Origin: Alphaproteobacteria bacterium
Lineage (GTDB): Bacteria > Pseudomonadota > Alphaproteobacteria > UBA9219
DNA length: 64,000 nucleotides
Direction: 5' to 3'
Assembly: GCA_026225415.1 (NCBI GenBank)
Contig: JAMFSS010000008.1
Location: 109,219 to 173,218 of the forward strand
Below are positions 1 to 10,029 of this stretch, piece by piece; positions within the stretch are counted from its first letter, which is position 1, and every line of letters starts with the position of its first letter. The notes under the pieces were generated by a model. It saw only the letters and a program-made list of their open reading frames with translations, was not told the DNA's origin and ran no database searches. A program made the position numbers and the translations under genes.

Positions 1-333
1 CGAATAGCGGTGAAATCTTAAAGACGATTAAAGTGAACTTACGCAGGTATGGCGGATGGAAATTTATTTCTGTTCTTTATTGTGGAGCACAAATTTTGCA
101 GTACCGCTGTATGCCCCTTCCCCATAGGTAAGGTATTTGGCGTGCGGGGGCGAAGGATAAGGACAAAACAGGGGCATGCGACGTATTACCCCTATTGTGA
201 TAAGTGAGCAGCTGTGACTGCTTTTGCATATTTTTTGAGCATAAACAACGGCATCAACTTTTTTAGATAATTTAATTTCGCGCTGCAACAAGGGGTTAAC
301 CTTATCTCTTAACCTTAAAAGGCAAGAAAACCC
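1..333. other. Intergenic, no gene recognised
   Basis: No convincing coding region is seen upstream of the pga operon. A minus-strand open frame at 64-291 has no recognisable motif and no good ribosome binding site. A 7-bp inverted repeat, ATGCCCC at 111-117 and GGGGCAT at 171-177, encloses a GC-rich stretch; its role is unknown. The stretch 220-330 is AT-rich. Confidence 0.5.
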
Positions 334-363
334 TTGACGGGATTATGTCATTTTTGTGATAAC
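334..363 (+). promoter_or_regulatory. Putative sigma70 promoter of pgaABCD
   Basis: TTGACG at 334-339 and GATAAC at 358-363 are separated by 18 bp, 54 bp ahead of the pgaA start. The leader then carries a 7-bp stem, AAAGCTC/GGGCTTT with loop CTAT, at about 370-387, followed by a run of A. Whether this hairpin attenuates the operon cannot be told from sequence. Confidence 0.4.
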
Positions 364-417
364 CGCCCCAAAGCTCCTATGGGCTTTTAAAAAAAAATTG
401 CCTTTGTGGGAGAAGTT

Positions 418-3400
418 ATGACAGTTCGTTTCAAAAACATGGACGTAATGATGGGTCACGCCTTGGCTGTGGCGCTGTTGTTGGCTGGTTCTCCTTTTTC
501 CACCGCGCAAGCTGCGGATTCCACTTATTGGCGCGAAGATCAGGGCGCCGCGATGAAATTGGCGCGTGACGGTAATTTTGATGATGCGTTGCCTGTCTTG
601 CAACGTCTTCATAAAGAGCATCCTGAAGATGCGGATGTTACGCGTTCGTATCTTACCGTTCTGGATTGGAGCGGTCAGGATAATCAGGTTATCCCGCTTT
701 ACAAAACACTGACGGAAGAAAAACAGCCGGATTATGTCTTGCTGGCTGTTGGCCACGCCTATCGTTTGCTGGGCAAGCCGGAACTGGCGGCGGATATTTA
801 CCGCAAAGGGTTGGAGCAATATCCGGCTAATGCCGATTTTTCGACCGGCGAAATTCGTTCATTGATCGATGCCGGACATTTGGGCGATGCCGCCAAAGCC
901 GCCGATGCCGCCTTGGTCAATGCGCAAAAATCCAAAGAGCTGAACAGCGTTGTCGAAGAAGCGCGTCATGTTTATGCCATATCCGAAGCGCGTGAAGGCC
1001 GTTACACCGAAGCGTTACAAATCCTCGCCGAACTGCACGAAAATTATCCCAACGACGCGCGTATTACGCGCGATTATTTATCGGTCGAAGCATGGAGCGG
1101 CGATAATGCCGCCGCCCTTGATTTATACAAAGCCCTGCCCGCCGGGCAACAACCGGATTATGTTTATGCCGCCGCTGGCAAAGCGTATCGCGATGCGAAG
1201 CAACCCGCAGAAGCCACAGCCGTGTATCACGAAGCGCAGGTATATTATCCGGGCAACCGCGATTTTCAGACCGGTGAAATCAACAGCCTGATCGAAGCAG
1301 GTCAGAATGATCAGGCCGCCGCGCTGGCGACCACGCATTTGCAGGAAAATGCCAATGCGCCTGAGGATGTGAAGCAGTCGCTTGAACGCGCCCGCCAGAG
1401 CAAAGTGACCGCGCAGCAGGAAAACGCGGTTGAGTTGGCGCGTTCCGGTAAATATAAAGAAGCGTTGGCCATTTTAAAGCCGTTGGTTCAGCAGAACCCC
1501 ACGATTGTTTCAGTGCGTCAGGATTATATCGCGGTGTTGAGCTGGTCGGGGCAAGATGCCGCCGCAGTCCGCGCCTATGAATCTTTTGGCCGCGGCGAGA
1601 TGCCCGATTTCGCTTTGTCGGCGCTTGCGCATTCTTACCGCAACATCAAGAAATTCCCCGCAGCGCTGGCATTATACAAAAAAGGCCATGCGGCCGATCC
1701 GTCCAACGAAGCCTTCACCGCCGGTATTATCGGTTGTGAAATGGATATGAAACATTATGGCGAAGCGCAGAAAACCGCCGAAGCCGATCTGCGCGCCAAT
1801 GGCAACCGTTTGACCATTCTGATTTTGGCTTCGGCTGCCGCCGATGCCAATAACAAAGTTTATGAAGCGTTGAATTATGCGCAACGCGCCGTGGCCAGCG
1901 CCCCCAACGACCCCGCCGCGTTGCAGGCAAAAATTCACGCCGAACAACGGATTGGCGCTGCGGACGCCGCCGATGAGCTGGCCATTAAAAACCGCACCGC
2001 CTTGGGCGCGCGCGAAAAGAATGAGATTGAAGGCGATTTGGGCGCGTCACTGGTGCGTTGGGGCAAGCTTGAACCCGTTAGCGATGATCAGCGTTATAAG
2101 GGCAGCGACGAAGCCATTTCGACGCTGGATGCCAAAATTAAAAACGGAACGATACAGGGCAAGCCGGCTTCGCCTGAAATTATGCGCGCCCAGTTCGACC
2201 GCATTGTGGCTCTGCGTGACCGTTTCCGCATGCAGGAAGCGATCGACGCATACGAAGCATTGCGCAATCAGGGGGTGAAAGTTCCTGCCTATGTTTTGGG
2301 GCCTGTCGGCGATGCGTATCTCTATCTGCGTCAACCCGAAGCGGCGCGTGACACATACCTGATCGCGTTGAAAGAAACGCCGGATGATTTTGAAATCCGC
2401 CGTCAGTTGTTTTTCGCCTATGTCGAATGCGATGATTATGACAACGCCTATGCGACGATCGACAAACTGCGCGACGATCAGCCGATGTGGTATTATCTGA
2501 AGGGCGAACCCGAACGTCAGGCCAATGCCAACCGCATGATGGCCGAAATCGACGCCGGCAATGCGCGGCTGTATAGCGGCGAATTAGCGGATGCCAGTGA
2601 CCGGCTGCAACCTATCGCGGATAACGCGCCCAATGATGTGCATAGCAAAGAAGCGCTGGGCAGCCTGTATCTGACCCGTGGGTGGCCCCGCGCCGCGTTG
2701 GATGAATTTCATCTGGGTACACGCGCGCAAGACGGCCATGATGTTGGCACAGAAACCGGTGCTGCTTTGGCATCGTTGGATATGCGTGATTATGCATCTG
2801 CCGACCAGCAAGTGCAGGTTTTGGGCAAGCAATATCCTGAAAATCTCGATTTGCAGCGCGTGCAGCGTCAGGAGGATGTGACCAATATGGCCGAATTGCG
2901 CGTCAACGCATTTTACAACCTTGCGCCTTCGGGCGGCAATGTTGTGGGTGGCGAAGGCTATGGCATCGACACAGACCTTTATTCTGCGCCTATCGATTAT
3001 AACTGGCGCATTTTTGCGGGCACCGGATACGCCCATGAAGATGAACCCAACGGCGAAGGCCCCGTTGCGTTTGAACACAGCCATGCGGGCGTCGAATATC
3101 GCGATATCAATCTGGTCGCCAGCGCCGCGCCAACTTATAACGTTTATCACGCGCATCAACGCGCCGGATTGGAAGGCGAAGGCGAATGGACGTTTAACGA
3201 TTATTGGACGGCGGGCGGCGGTTATGAATCTTTCTCCGCCGACACGCCGCTTCGCGCGCTTAACGCCGATGTGACCGCCAGCAAGTTTAGTGGCAATGTC
3301 GAATGGCGCCAGAGCGAGTCGCGTGAAATCCGCTATGATGGCGATGTGATGTCGTTCTCGGATGGCAATACGCGCTATGGCAACGCGTTGACCTATACCG

Positions 3401-3777
3401 AACGTTTATTCACCACACCCGATTGGCGTTTTGACGGCGTCGTCGACACCAGCGCTTCGCATAATTCGGGCAACCAGACCAGCCGCATTTATTACAATCC
3501 GAAACTGGATGCCACGGCTTTGGCAGGCTTGCGCGCGACGCAAACCTTATCGCGCCGTTATGAAACGCTTTATGAACACAGCCTGCAGGTAACGCCCGGC
3601 GGTTATTGGCAACAGGATTACGGCACACGTCCGGCCTGGGTGGTGACTTATGAGCAGAGCCTGCATTTGAATGACACATTGGAATTGGGCGCGGGCGTGA
3701 ATTACACGCATCAGGCTTATGACGGTGTTCAGGAAGATAATATCGGTTTTGTCGTTAATTTGGTGGAACGCTTCTAA
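418..3777 (+). CDS. pgaA: PgaA-like outer-membrane PNAG export porin
   Basis: This is the outer-membrane secretin for poly-beta-1,6-N-acetylglucosamine. A signal peptide ends near AQA-AD, a long TPR superhelix follows, and the last ~270 residues are a beta-barrel ending in Phe (VNLVERF). The chosen start is the ATG with GGGAGAAG five bases upstream; a GTG at 406 is in frame. At about 1119 residues it is longer than E. coli PgaA (about 807). The extra length lies in the TPR part, which contains three copies of a ~145-residue unit, each marked by a W-S-G motif. pgaB follows after 27 bp, so the two are cotranscribed. Family assignment rests on architecture plus the neighbouring pgaBCD genes. Confidence 0.87.
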   Translation: MTVRFKNMDVMMGHALAVALLLAGSPFSTAQAADSTYWREDQGAAMKLARDGNFDDALPVLQRLHKEHPEDADVTRSYLTVLDWSGQDNQVIPLYKTLTEEKQPDYVLLAVGHAYRLLGKPELAADIYRKGLEQYPANADFSTGEIRSLIDAGHLGDAAKAADAALVNAQKSKELNSVVEEARHVYAISEAREGRYTEALQILAELHENYPNDARITRDYLSVEAWSGDNAAALDLYKALPAGQQPDYVYAAAGKAYRDAKQPAEATAVYHEAQVYYPGNRDFQTGEINSLIEAGQNDQAAALATTHLQENANAPEDVKQSLERARQSKVTAQQENAVELARSGKYKEALAILKPLVQQNPTIVSVRQDYIAVLSWSGQDAAAVRAYESFGRGEMPDFALSALAHSYRNIKKFPAALALYKKGHAADPSNEAFTAGIIGCEMDMKHYGEAQKTAEADLRANGNRLTILILASAAADANNKVYEALNYAQRAVASAPNDPAALQAKIHAEQRIGAADAADELAIKNRTALGAREKNEIEGDLGASLVRWGKLEPVSDDQRYKGSDEAISTLDAKIKNGTIQGKPASPEIMRAQFDRIVALRDRFRMQEAIDAYEALRNQGVKVPAYVLGPVGDAYLYLRQPEAARDTYLIALKETPDDFEIRRQLFFAYVECDDYDNAYATIDKLRDDQPMWYYLKGEPERQANANRMMAEIDAGNARLYSGELADASDRLQPIADNAPNDVHSKEALGSLYLTRGWPRAALDEFHLGTRAQDGHDVGTETGAALASLDMRDYASADQQVQVLGKQYPENLDLQRVQRQEDVTNMAELRVNAFYNLAPSGGNVVGGEGYGIDTDLYSAPIDYNWRIFAGTGYAHEDEPNGEGPVAFEHSHAGVEYRDINLVASAAPTYNVYHAHQRAGLEGEGEWTFNDYWTAGGGYESFSADTPLRALNADVTASKFSGNVEWRQSESREIRYDGDVMSFSDGNTRYGNALTYTERLFTTPDWRFDGVVDTSASHNSGNQTSRIYYNPKLDATALAGLRATQTLSRRYETLYEHSLQVTPGGYWQQDYGTRPAWVVTYEQSLHLNDTLELGAGVNYTHQAYDGVQEDNIGFVVNLVERF

Positions 3778-3804
3778 AGCGGATTTTGTGTGAGAAGAAT
3801 GAAG

Positions 3805-5853
3805 ATGCGACGTGAAAATTTCTGTTCTTTGAAACAGTTGATGCGGAACGCGGCCTTATGCGTTGGCGCTTTGCTGCCTGTCGCCTGCGCCTCATCGAAC
3901 CAGACCGATTGGTATAACGCGCCTTCGGCGTCTGCGGAAATGCCCGCAGATTCGTTTATCTCGCTGTGCTATCACAATGTCGAAGATGAAGACCCCGATC
4001 AACGTTTTGACGGCGTAAGCAGCGCGCATCTGGTTGAACAGATGTCGTGGCTGAAACATGAAGGGTATCACCCGGTTTCCATCGACCAAATTCTGGCGGC
4101 CAAAGCGGGCAAGAAGCCCCTGCCCCCCAAAGCGGTTTTGTTGTCGTTCGATGACGGGTATAAATCTTTCTATACGCGCGTTTATCCTATCCTTCAGGTC
4201 TATCATTATCCCGCCGTCCTCGGCATCGTTGATGAATGGATGACGGGCAGCGCCACCCCCACCAAAGGACATCCGGGCGACCGCGTGCATTATGGCGAAA
4301 CGACCATGCCGCGCAGTGCGTTTTTGACATGGGATGAAGTGCGCGAGATGAAACGATCGGGTCTTGTTGAAATTGCATCGCACAGCCACGCTTTGCATTA
4401 CGGCACTGTTGCCAACCCGCAAGGCAATACCGAACCTGTGGCCGTGTCCTTGGCCTATAACACCAAGACACACAGCTATGAAACGCCTGCGCATTATCAG
4501 GCCAAGCTGGATGAAGATGCGGCGGAATCCGCCGATACTTTGCAACGCGAAACGGGATCGCGCCCGCGCGTGATGATCTGGCCTTACGGTGCGTATAACA
4601 GAACCTCCGTGGATGCCGAGAAGAAACACGGCATGCCGATTACCCTGACCCTTGATGACGGGTTTGCGAATATTCATGATCTGTCTGCTGTGCCGCGCTT
4701 TTTGGTGAAAGATGATCCGAACATCGAGGATTTCGCCATCAGCATGCGCCAGATTGGCCGCCCGGAACCGGTGCGTTCGGTTCAGATTGATCTTGATTAT
4801 ATTTATGACCCTGATCCCGCCCAAACCGACCGCAATGTCGATGCATTGGTGTCGCGCCTGCATGACATGAAGATCAGTACGGTTTATTTGCAAGGTTTTG
4901 CCGACCCCCATGGCACAGGTATCGCCAGCGCGACCTATTTCCCCAACCGCGTTTTGCCGATGCGCGCCGATTTGTTTAACCGCGTGGCTTGGCAGTTGGA
5001 CACGCGCGACGATATCAAGGTGTATGGCTGGTTGCCCGTATCATCGTTCGATTTGAAAGACGTTACGCCCGTTATGGCGTGGGATCCCGGTACCGATAGT
5101 GCCGCGCCAGATGCCAAAGCCTATCACCGCGCATCGATTTTCGACCCCAAAGCGCGTCATTTGATTGAAGAAATATACGAAGATATGGCGCGTTATGGTT
5201 CGATTGACGGCGTGCTGTATCATGATGATGCGCTTTTGTCGGATTTCGAGGATGCCAGCCCTGCGGCTTTGGAAGCATATAAAAAGGCCGGATTACCGGA
5301 TTCTATAAAGGCATTGCGTGCCGATCCTGCGACGTTGGACAAATGGACGAATTTCAAAACGCGGGCGCTTATCGATTTCACCAATGATCTGACCAGGCAC
5401 ATGGCGCGTTATCGTTCGCCGTTGACCACTGTGCGCAACATTTACGCGACACCTGTATTAAAGCCCAACAGCGAAGAATGGTTTGCGCAAAATTATCAGG
5501 CGTTCCTGCATAATTATGATTATACCGCAATCGAAGCGATGCCCGCCATGGAAAATGTGCCCGAAAGCGATGCCGATGAATGGTTTGCGACCCTGGTCAA
5601 AACCGCGACCCAGACCGAACCGGATGCGTTGCGCAAATCTGTTTTCGAACTTCAGTCTGTTGATTGGCGCAAAGCAAAAATTGGCGAAGACCGCCGGATT
5701 GATGCATCTGTGCTAAGTAAGCAAATGCGTTATCTGGCGTTGCACAGCGCGACGAATTTCGGTTACTACCCCGATGATTTTATCACCGACACACCACGCG
5801 CCACCGAAATACATAAAGATTTCTCCCTTCAAACCTATCCGTACAGACCATGA
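3805..5853 (+). CDS. pgaB: PgaB-like PNAG N-deacetylase lipoprotein
   Basis: PgaB partially deacetylates PNAG in the periplasm so that PgaA can export it. The N-terminus has a lipoprotein signal (LLPVAC). A polysaccharide-deacetylase domain follows, with metal and catalytic motifs LLSFDDGYKSF and ASHSHALHYG. The C-terminal half matches the glycoside-hydrolase-like domain of PgaB, with GVLYHDDALLSDFED. Start choice: ATG 3805 lies seven bases after GAGAAG; in-frame GTG 3790 and ATG 3799 are alternatives. The stop overlaps the pgaC start as ATGA, indicating translational coupling. Length, about 682 residues, is close to E. coli PgaB. Confidence 0.9.
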   Translation: MRRENFCSLKQLMRNAALCVGALLPVACASSNQTDWYNAPSASAEMPADSFISLCYHNVEDEDPDQRFDGVSSAHLVEQMSWLKHEGYHPVSIDQILAAKAGKKPLPPKAVLLSFDDGYKSFYTRVYPILQVYHYPAVLGIVDEWMTGSATPTKGHPGDRVHYGETTMPRSAFLTWDEVREMKRSGLVEIASHSHALHYGTVANPQGNTEPVAVSLAYNTKTHSYETPAHYQAKLDEDAAESADTLQRETGSRPRVMIWPYGAYNRTSVDAEKKHGMPITLTLDDGFANIHDLSAVPRFLVKDDPNIEDFAISMRQIGRPEPVRSVQIDLDYIYDPDPAQTDRNVDALVSRLHDMKISTVYLQGFADPHGTGIASATYFPNRVLPMRADLFNRVAWQLDTRDDIKVYGWLPVSSFDLKDVTPVMAWDPGTDSAAPDAKAYHRASIFDPKARHLIEEIYEDMARYGSIDGVLYHDDALLSDFEDASPAALEAYKKAGLPDSIKALRADPATLDKWTNFKTRALIDFTNDLTRHMARYRSPLTTVRNIYATPVLKPNSEEWFAQNYQAFLHNYDYTAIEAMPAMENVPESDADEWFATLVKTATQTEPDALRKSVFELQSVDWRKAKIGEDRRIDASVLSKQMRYLALHSATNFGYYPDDFITDTPRATEIHKDFSLQTYPYRP

Positions 5854-7145
5854 CAAAAATATTCGGCTTCTTTCTTATAATGCTCTTCGTCATGGTCGCG
5901 TTGGTGCGCGGCTATATGCTCGATTTCGTTTTTCTGTACCCCATGTTCATGTCCTTCATGTGGGTTATAGGCGGGTTGTATTTTTATGTGCAGTGGGAAC
6001 GCAAGACGCCCGGCCCCGACACCACGCCGGTTATCAAAGACCAGCCATTGGTTTCAGTGCTGATCCCCTGCTATAACGAAGGCCGCAATGCGGAAGAAAC
6101 CATTTATGCAGCCTGTATGCAAAATTGGGAAAACTTTGAAGTGATTGCCATCAATGACGGTTCATCGGACGACACGGTCGATGTGCTGGATGGTTTATTG
6201 GAAAAATATCCGCAATTGCGCGTTATCAATCTGGCGGATAACCAAGGCAAGGCGATGGCGTTGCGCATGGGCGCATTGTTCGCGCGCGGCGAGTTTCTGG
6301 TTTGCGTCGATGGCGATGCCATGATGCACCCCAATGCTTTGGCTTACCTGATCAAGCCGATGCTGGACAATCCGCGCGTCGGCGCTGTTACCGGTAACCC
6401 GCGCATTCGCACACGTTCGACCTTTTTGGGCAAGGTTCAGGTCGGCGAGTTCTCATCCATCATCGGCCTTATCAAACGCGCGCAACGCGTTTACGGGCTT
6501 ATCTTCACCATCTCTGGCGTGATTTGTTCCTATCGTCGTCGCGCCTTGCACCAATGCGGTTACTGGGACCCGACGATGATCACCGAAGACATCGATATCA
6601 GCTGGTCGTTACAGCTTAAGCATTGGCAGATCCAATATGAAGCCAACGCCTTGTGCTGGATTTTGATGCCGGAAACCCTGCGCGGTTTGTGGCGCCAGCG
6701 CGTGCGTTGGGCACAAGGCGGCGCGGAAGTGTTTTTCAAAAACATGAAACGCGTGTGGAATTGGTCCGACCACCGCATGTGGGTTCTTGTGCTTGATTTC
6801 GTTCTTAGCACCGCCTGGGCTTATTCTTACCTGCTGTGCGTGTTGTTGTGGGCATTGGGCAAATTCTACACCATGTCGGCGACATTCAACGTGCCGACAT
6901 TGTTCCCGCCCGCTTTCTGGGGATTGGTTTTGGCCACCGTCAATCTGGTGCAGTTTTTGGCTGCCATGCTTATCGAACGCCGTTATGAAAAGGATTTCAT
7001 TCGCCTGTTCTACTGGATGATCTGGTATCCTTTGTTCTTCTGGCTTATTTCGCTTCTTACAACATTGGAAGGCGTGCCACGCGCCTTGTTCAAGAAACAT
7101 TCCACGCGCGAAGCGTGGGGCGCATCCGATAGAGGTTTCCGATGA
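5850..7145 (+). CDS. pgaC: PgaC-like PNAG synthase, glycosyltransferase family 2
   Basis: This membrane glycosyltransferase polymerises UDP-GlcNAc into PNAG at the inner membrane. Two hydrophobic segments lie at the N-terminus. The GT2 core has NDGSSDDT, VDGDA, TEDIDISW and the processive-synthase motif QRVRW, and further membrane helices form the C-terminus. Both ends overlap neighbours by ATGA junctions (pgaB upstream, pgaD downstream). The length of 431 residues fits PgaC (about 440). In E. coli the PgaC-PgaD pair is activated by cyclic di-GMP; that control is inferred here from family knowledge only. Confidence 0.92.
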   Translation: MTKIFGFFLIMLFVMVALVRGYMLDFVFLYPMFMSFMWVIGGLYFYVQWERKTPGPDTTPVIKDQPLVSVLIPCYNEGRNAEETIYAACMQNWENFEVIAINDGSSDDTVDVLDGLLEKYPQLRVINLADNQGKAMALRMGALFARGEFLVCVDGDAMMHPNALAYLIKPMLDNPRVGAVTGNPRIRTRSTFLGKVQVGEFSSIIGLIKRAQRVYGLIFTISGVICSYRRRALHQCGYWDPTMITEDIDISWSLQLKHWQIQYEANALCWILMPETLRGLWRQRVRWAQGGAEVFFKNMKRVWNWSDHRMWVLVLDFVLSTAWAYSYLLCVLLWALGKFYTMSATFNVPTLFPPAFWGLVLATVNLVQFLAAMLIERRYEKDFIRLFYWMIWYPLFFWLISLLTTLEGVPRALFKKHSTREAWGASDRGFR

Positions 7146-7609
7146 CCAAAGAAAAAAAGCCGTTATTCCTGCCGACGATTATTAAATCATCGGGCAATGT
7201 CACGATGTTGGTGCGCATCCGCGATGCCGTTTTGACCGTTGCGTTGTGGTTTATTTACCTTTACCTGCTGCATGATTGCTATTTCTTTGCCATGGATATT
7301 TTCCACTGGCTGCATGACGGCACCGGCGAGGCGCGCGCCTATCCCAAGCTGCGTATTTTCCAGACGATGAAGGATTACAGCCTTGGGCTTTTGCTGCTGG
7401 CCACCGTTTTTATCGGATGGGCGCAATATAACCGCATTCGTTTTGCCGGTAAAAAGCGCCGCAAAACCACCGAAGCGGTCAGCGTCGATGATCTGGCGCG
7501 CATGTATAAGCTGGACGCCAAAAACCTTGAAGGCTGGCAGAAGAAACGGTCATTGATCGTTCATAATGATGCCAAGGGCCGCGTCACCAAAGTTGAAGCG
7601 GTACATTAG
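7142..7609 (+). CDS. pgaD: PgaD-like PNAG synthesis accessory membrane protein
   Basis: This is a 155-residue protein with two predicted membrane helices (about residues 26-48 and 78-98) and a basic cytoplasmic tail (AGKKRRKTTEAV). Size, topology and position after pgaC identify it as PgaD, the partner that stabilises and activates PgaC. PgaD sequences diverge strongly, so the call depends mostly on context. Its start overlaps pgaC by ATGA, and its stop overlaps by 3 bp the stop of the convergent gene on the other strand. It is slightly longer than the E. coli protein (about 137 residues). Confidence 0.78.
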   Translation: MTKEKKPLFLPTIIKSSGNVTMLVRIRDAVLTVALWFIYLYLLHDCYFFAMDIFHWLHDGTGEARAYPKLRIFQTMKDYSLGLLLLATVFIGWAQYNRIRFAGKKRRKTTEAVSVDDLARMYKLDAKNLEGWQKKRSLIVHNDAKGRVTKVEAVH

Positions 7610-8589
7610 GCTGACATCCGGCGCATTTTTACCAGCAAAGCGGTAACAATCGCGGCGGCGGCGACAGATGCGCCCAACGGATACACCACAGAGGCCACCG
7701 CAGCCCCAATAAGCCCTATATTCGCCAGCATAATGGTTAAAGACGTTTTGGCGTGCCCTGCCTTGGCGGCGGCTTTTTGATAAAAATGCTGACGATGCGC
7801 TTGCCATATTTTTTCACCGCGCAACAGGCGGCGGGCAATCGTAATGCCGCTGTCAGCAAGATAATAAAGCGGCAAAATAATGGCGGCGGCCAGATAACCG
7901 TTGGTCGCTAGCGATAAAAGGCAAAAACCTGTCATATAGCCTAAAGGCACGCTGCCCACATCGCCCATAAAGAGCCGCGCCGGGTGCCAGTTATAGGCGA
8001 GGAAACCCAGACAGCCGCCCGTAAGAACAAGCGTGAGAAAATCGACAGTGGGATTTTCAATCCCCGCCGCGGTCATTACAAGGCATAAGCCGGTGGCAAT
8101 TGAGATGGTTTCAACCCCCGTGATGCCATCGATGCCATCCATAAAATTATACAGATTGATAAACCACGCCCAGCCCAGAATCATGACGGTGCGATCCAGC
8201 CAGAATGGCAAGACACCCCCGAACAAGAACGCATCAGGCGCAAATGAAAAACTGCCGAGGCAGGCGGCGAAAATATGCAGGCTAAGACGCACCGCCGGCG
8301 GGACAGGTCGTTTATCATCCATCCATGAAATAGCGGCCAGCAAAAGCACTGCGGCTATAAGTCCTGCATGGCGATAATCGCCATCGATAAAAAACGCCGC
8401 GCCTATAAGGGCGGGAATGATAACCCCCAGTAAAGCCCAACCGCCCCCGCGTGGCACAGGGATTTTGTGGGAACTGCGCTCATTGGGGATATCCATGACC
8501 GACCGCGCAACCAAGGCGCGCAGGACGAGGCCGGTTAGCCCCAATGAGAGCAGGAAACTGATAAAAATGGTGAGAAGGGAAAAATTCAT
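7606..8589 (-). CDS. WecA/MraY-family polyprenyl-phosphate sugar-1-P transferase
   Basis: This multi-pass membrane enzyme (327 residues) transfers an aminosugar-1-phosphate from a UDP-sugar to undecaprenyl phosphate, the first step of O-antigen or related glycan assembly. Family motifs are visible: ISWMDDKRPVP (DD motif), NFMDGIDGITG and LFMGDVGSVPLG, in the usual order, with hydrophobic segments between. It ends head-to-head with pgaD (stops overlapping). It is not MraY itself, since no peptidoglycan cluster is nearby. The exact sugar substrate cannot be read from sequence. Confidence 0.85.
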   Translation of the reverse strand: MNFSLLTIFISFLLSLGLTGLVLRALVARSVMDIPNERSSHKIPVPRGGGWALLGVIIPALIGAAFFIDGDYRHAGLIAAVLLLAAISWMDDKRPVPPAVRLSLHIFAACLGSFSFAPDAFLFGGVLPFWLDRTVMILGWAWFINLYNFMDGIDGITGVETISIATGLCLVMTAAGIENPTVDFLTLVLTGGCLGFLAYNWHPARLFMGDVGSVPLGYMTGFCLLSLATNGYLAAAIILPLYYLADSGITIARRLLRGEKIWQAHRQHFYQKAAAKAGHAKTSLTIMLANIGLIGAAVASVVYPLGASVAAAAIVTALLVKMRRMSA

Positions 8590-8696
8590 GTGCGTCTTTC
8601 AATCTTTTTTAGAGCCGACCGAACTGTTCAGAATCTTTTCACCTCAGCATGGAAAGATCATGGACATGTTCAGCCTATAACTTATAGGTTAACCCC

Positions 8697-9923
8697 ATGT
8701 TCAACAATCGATTCCCCATGCGCGTGGCGCCTGATTTACCCCGCACCATCGCGTCATCGCTTACCCTGCCGCTTTATGTGCTGATCTCGACGCTTGGGGT
8801 CTTTATGGGCGGTCTTTGGGGGATTGCGGGCATAGGGGGAGCCATCCTCTTGTTCATCGCCGTTTATGTAAAATCCAAAGTTGCAGCTTTGCCCCCGCGC
8901 GAGATTGCTGTTTTTGTCGGAATTGTCCTATGTGTTTTTGCAGTCGAAATACCTTTTTCGTCGCAACCCGTTATCTCGTTACGAATGCTCGCGCAGCTTG
9001 GCAGCATTTTTCTCCCCCTGTCCTTGCTGACATCAGAAAAATTACAACGCGAGGCTTTTGCTTTGCGCCTTGTGCCTGTCATTGCTTTTGCCATGATTAT
9101 CGGCACGCTGGCGCTCGGCATTGAATTGCTGTCGGGCGGCGTATTATTGCATCATGTAAAAAACACGCAAACTGCCCTGAGCCAATATAATCGCGGTTTG
9201 GCCCATACTGTTATATTGGCCTTCCCTCTGTTAGCCGGGCTATGGATTGGCCGCAAAAAACCTGTGGCTGTTTTGTTATTGGCTGTTTTGCTTTTTGCGG
9301 CAAATTTTACAGAGTCGCATACCGCAAAGCTGGCCCTTATCCTTGGTCTTGTCACTGTGCTGGGCGATTTTGTTGTGCCTGTCGTTGTGCCCTATCTTAT
9401 GGGGCTGGCGACATTGGCGTTGCCCTTATGGCCTTTTGCCGCTTCATGGGTTTTTGAAAAACGGCATGGGCTTTATGATACGCTGGCAAAATCGGCGCAA
9501 CATCGTATTGAAATCTGGGATTATCTATCGTACCGGATTTTAGAAAAACCTGTTTTAGGATGGGGATTGGGTTCGACACGCACGCTCGATTTCCATTCAC
9601 CACACAGCGACCAATACCAACATGCGACATTCGCGGCACCGCATGCCCATAATTTAATCGTTTGTGTGTGGGTGGAAACAGGTATGGTTGGGTTAGCGCT
9701 TTGCCTCGCTTTTCTTTTGTTTGCCCTGCGAAGCGCCGCCAGGCTCTCGCCCACCCTTCGCCCCTTTGCCCTTGGGTGCTGGACAGCGGCTTTGACCGTT
9801 AGCCTGTTCGGGTTCGATGTCTGGACGGATGCATTATGGGCCTCTTTCGCCCTTGCTACGTTTATGTTGGGCGGGTTGCAAAATCATTATGCCGTCAAGG
9901 CAACTCCTGCGGAAAAGGTTTAG
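8697..9923 (+). CDS. O-antigen ligase/polymerase-family membrane protein
   Basis: The 408-residue protein has about ten hydrophobic segments and a large periplasmic loop (about residues 255-315) with features of the Wzy_C/WaaL fold: RIEIWDYLSYRILEKPVLGW and, after it, HSDQ and APHAHNLIV. Such proteins ligate or polymerise lipid-linked glycans at the periplasmic face. It is divergent from the transferase gene at 7606-8589, and the two may serve the same glycan. Whether it is a lipopolysaccharide ligase or a polymerase is not decidable here. No strong ribosome binding site is seen before ATG 8697; ATG 8718 is in frame. Confidence 0.75.
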   Translation: MFNNRFPMRVAPDLPRTIASSLTLPLYVLISTLGVFMGGLWGIAGIGGAILLFIAVYVKSKVAALPPREIAVFVGIVLCVFAVEIPFSSQPVISLRMLAQLGSIFLPLSLLTSEKLQREAFALRLVPVIAFAMIIGTLALGIELLSGGVLLHHVKNTQTALSQYNRGLAHTVILAFPLLAGLWIGRKKPVAVLLLAVLLFAANFTESHTAKLALILGLVTVLGDFVVPVVVPYLMGLATLALPLWPFAASWVFEKRHGLYDTLAKSAQHRIEIWDYLSYRILEKPVLGWGLGSTRTLDFHSPHSDQYQHATFAAPHAHNLIVCVWVETGMVGLALCLAFLLFALRSAARLSPTLRPFALGCWTAALTVSLFGFDVWTDALWASFALATFMLGGLQNHYAVKATPAEKV

Positions 9924-10029
9924 CGCCGGGTGCGTTGCCAAAAATAATTCGCGTGTCTATTAATCCCTATCGAACTTTTATATTTTTTATTTCAATTTGT
10001 TGTTTCCCGCCGACAACCAAGGTTTATCA

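Noticed and set aside
64-291. Minus-strand 75-residue open frame upstream of pgaA
   Set aside because: No ribosome binding site, no recognisable domain and odd codon use; probably chance.
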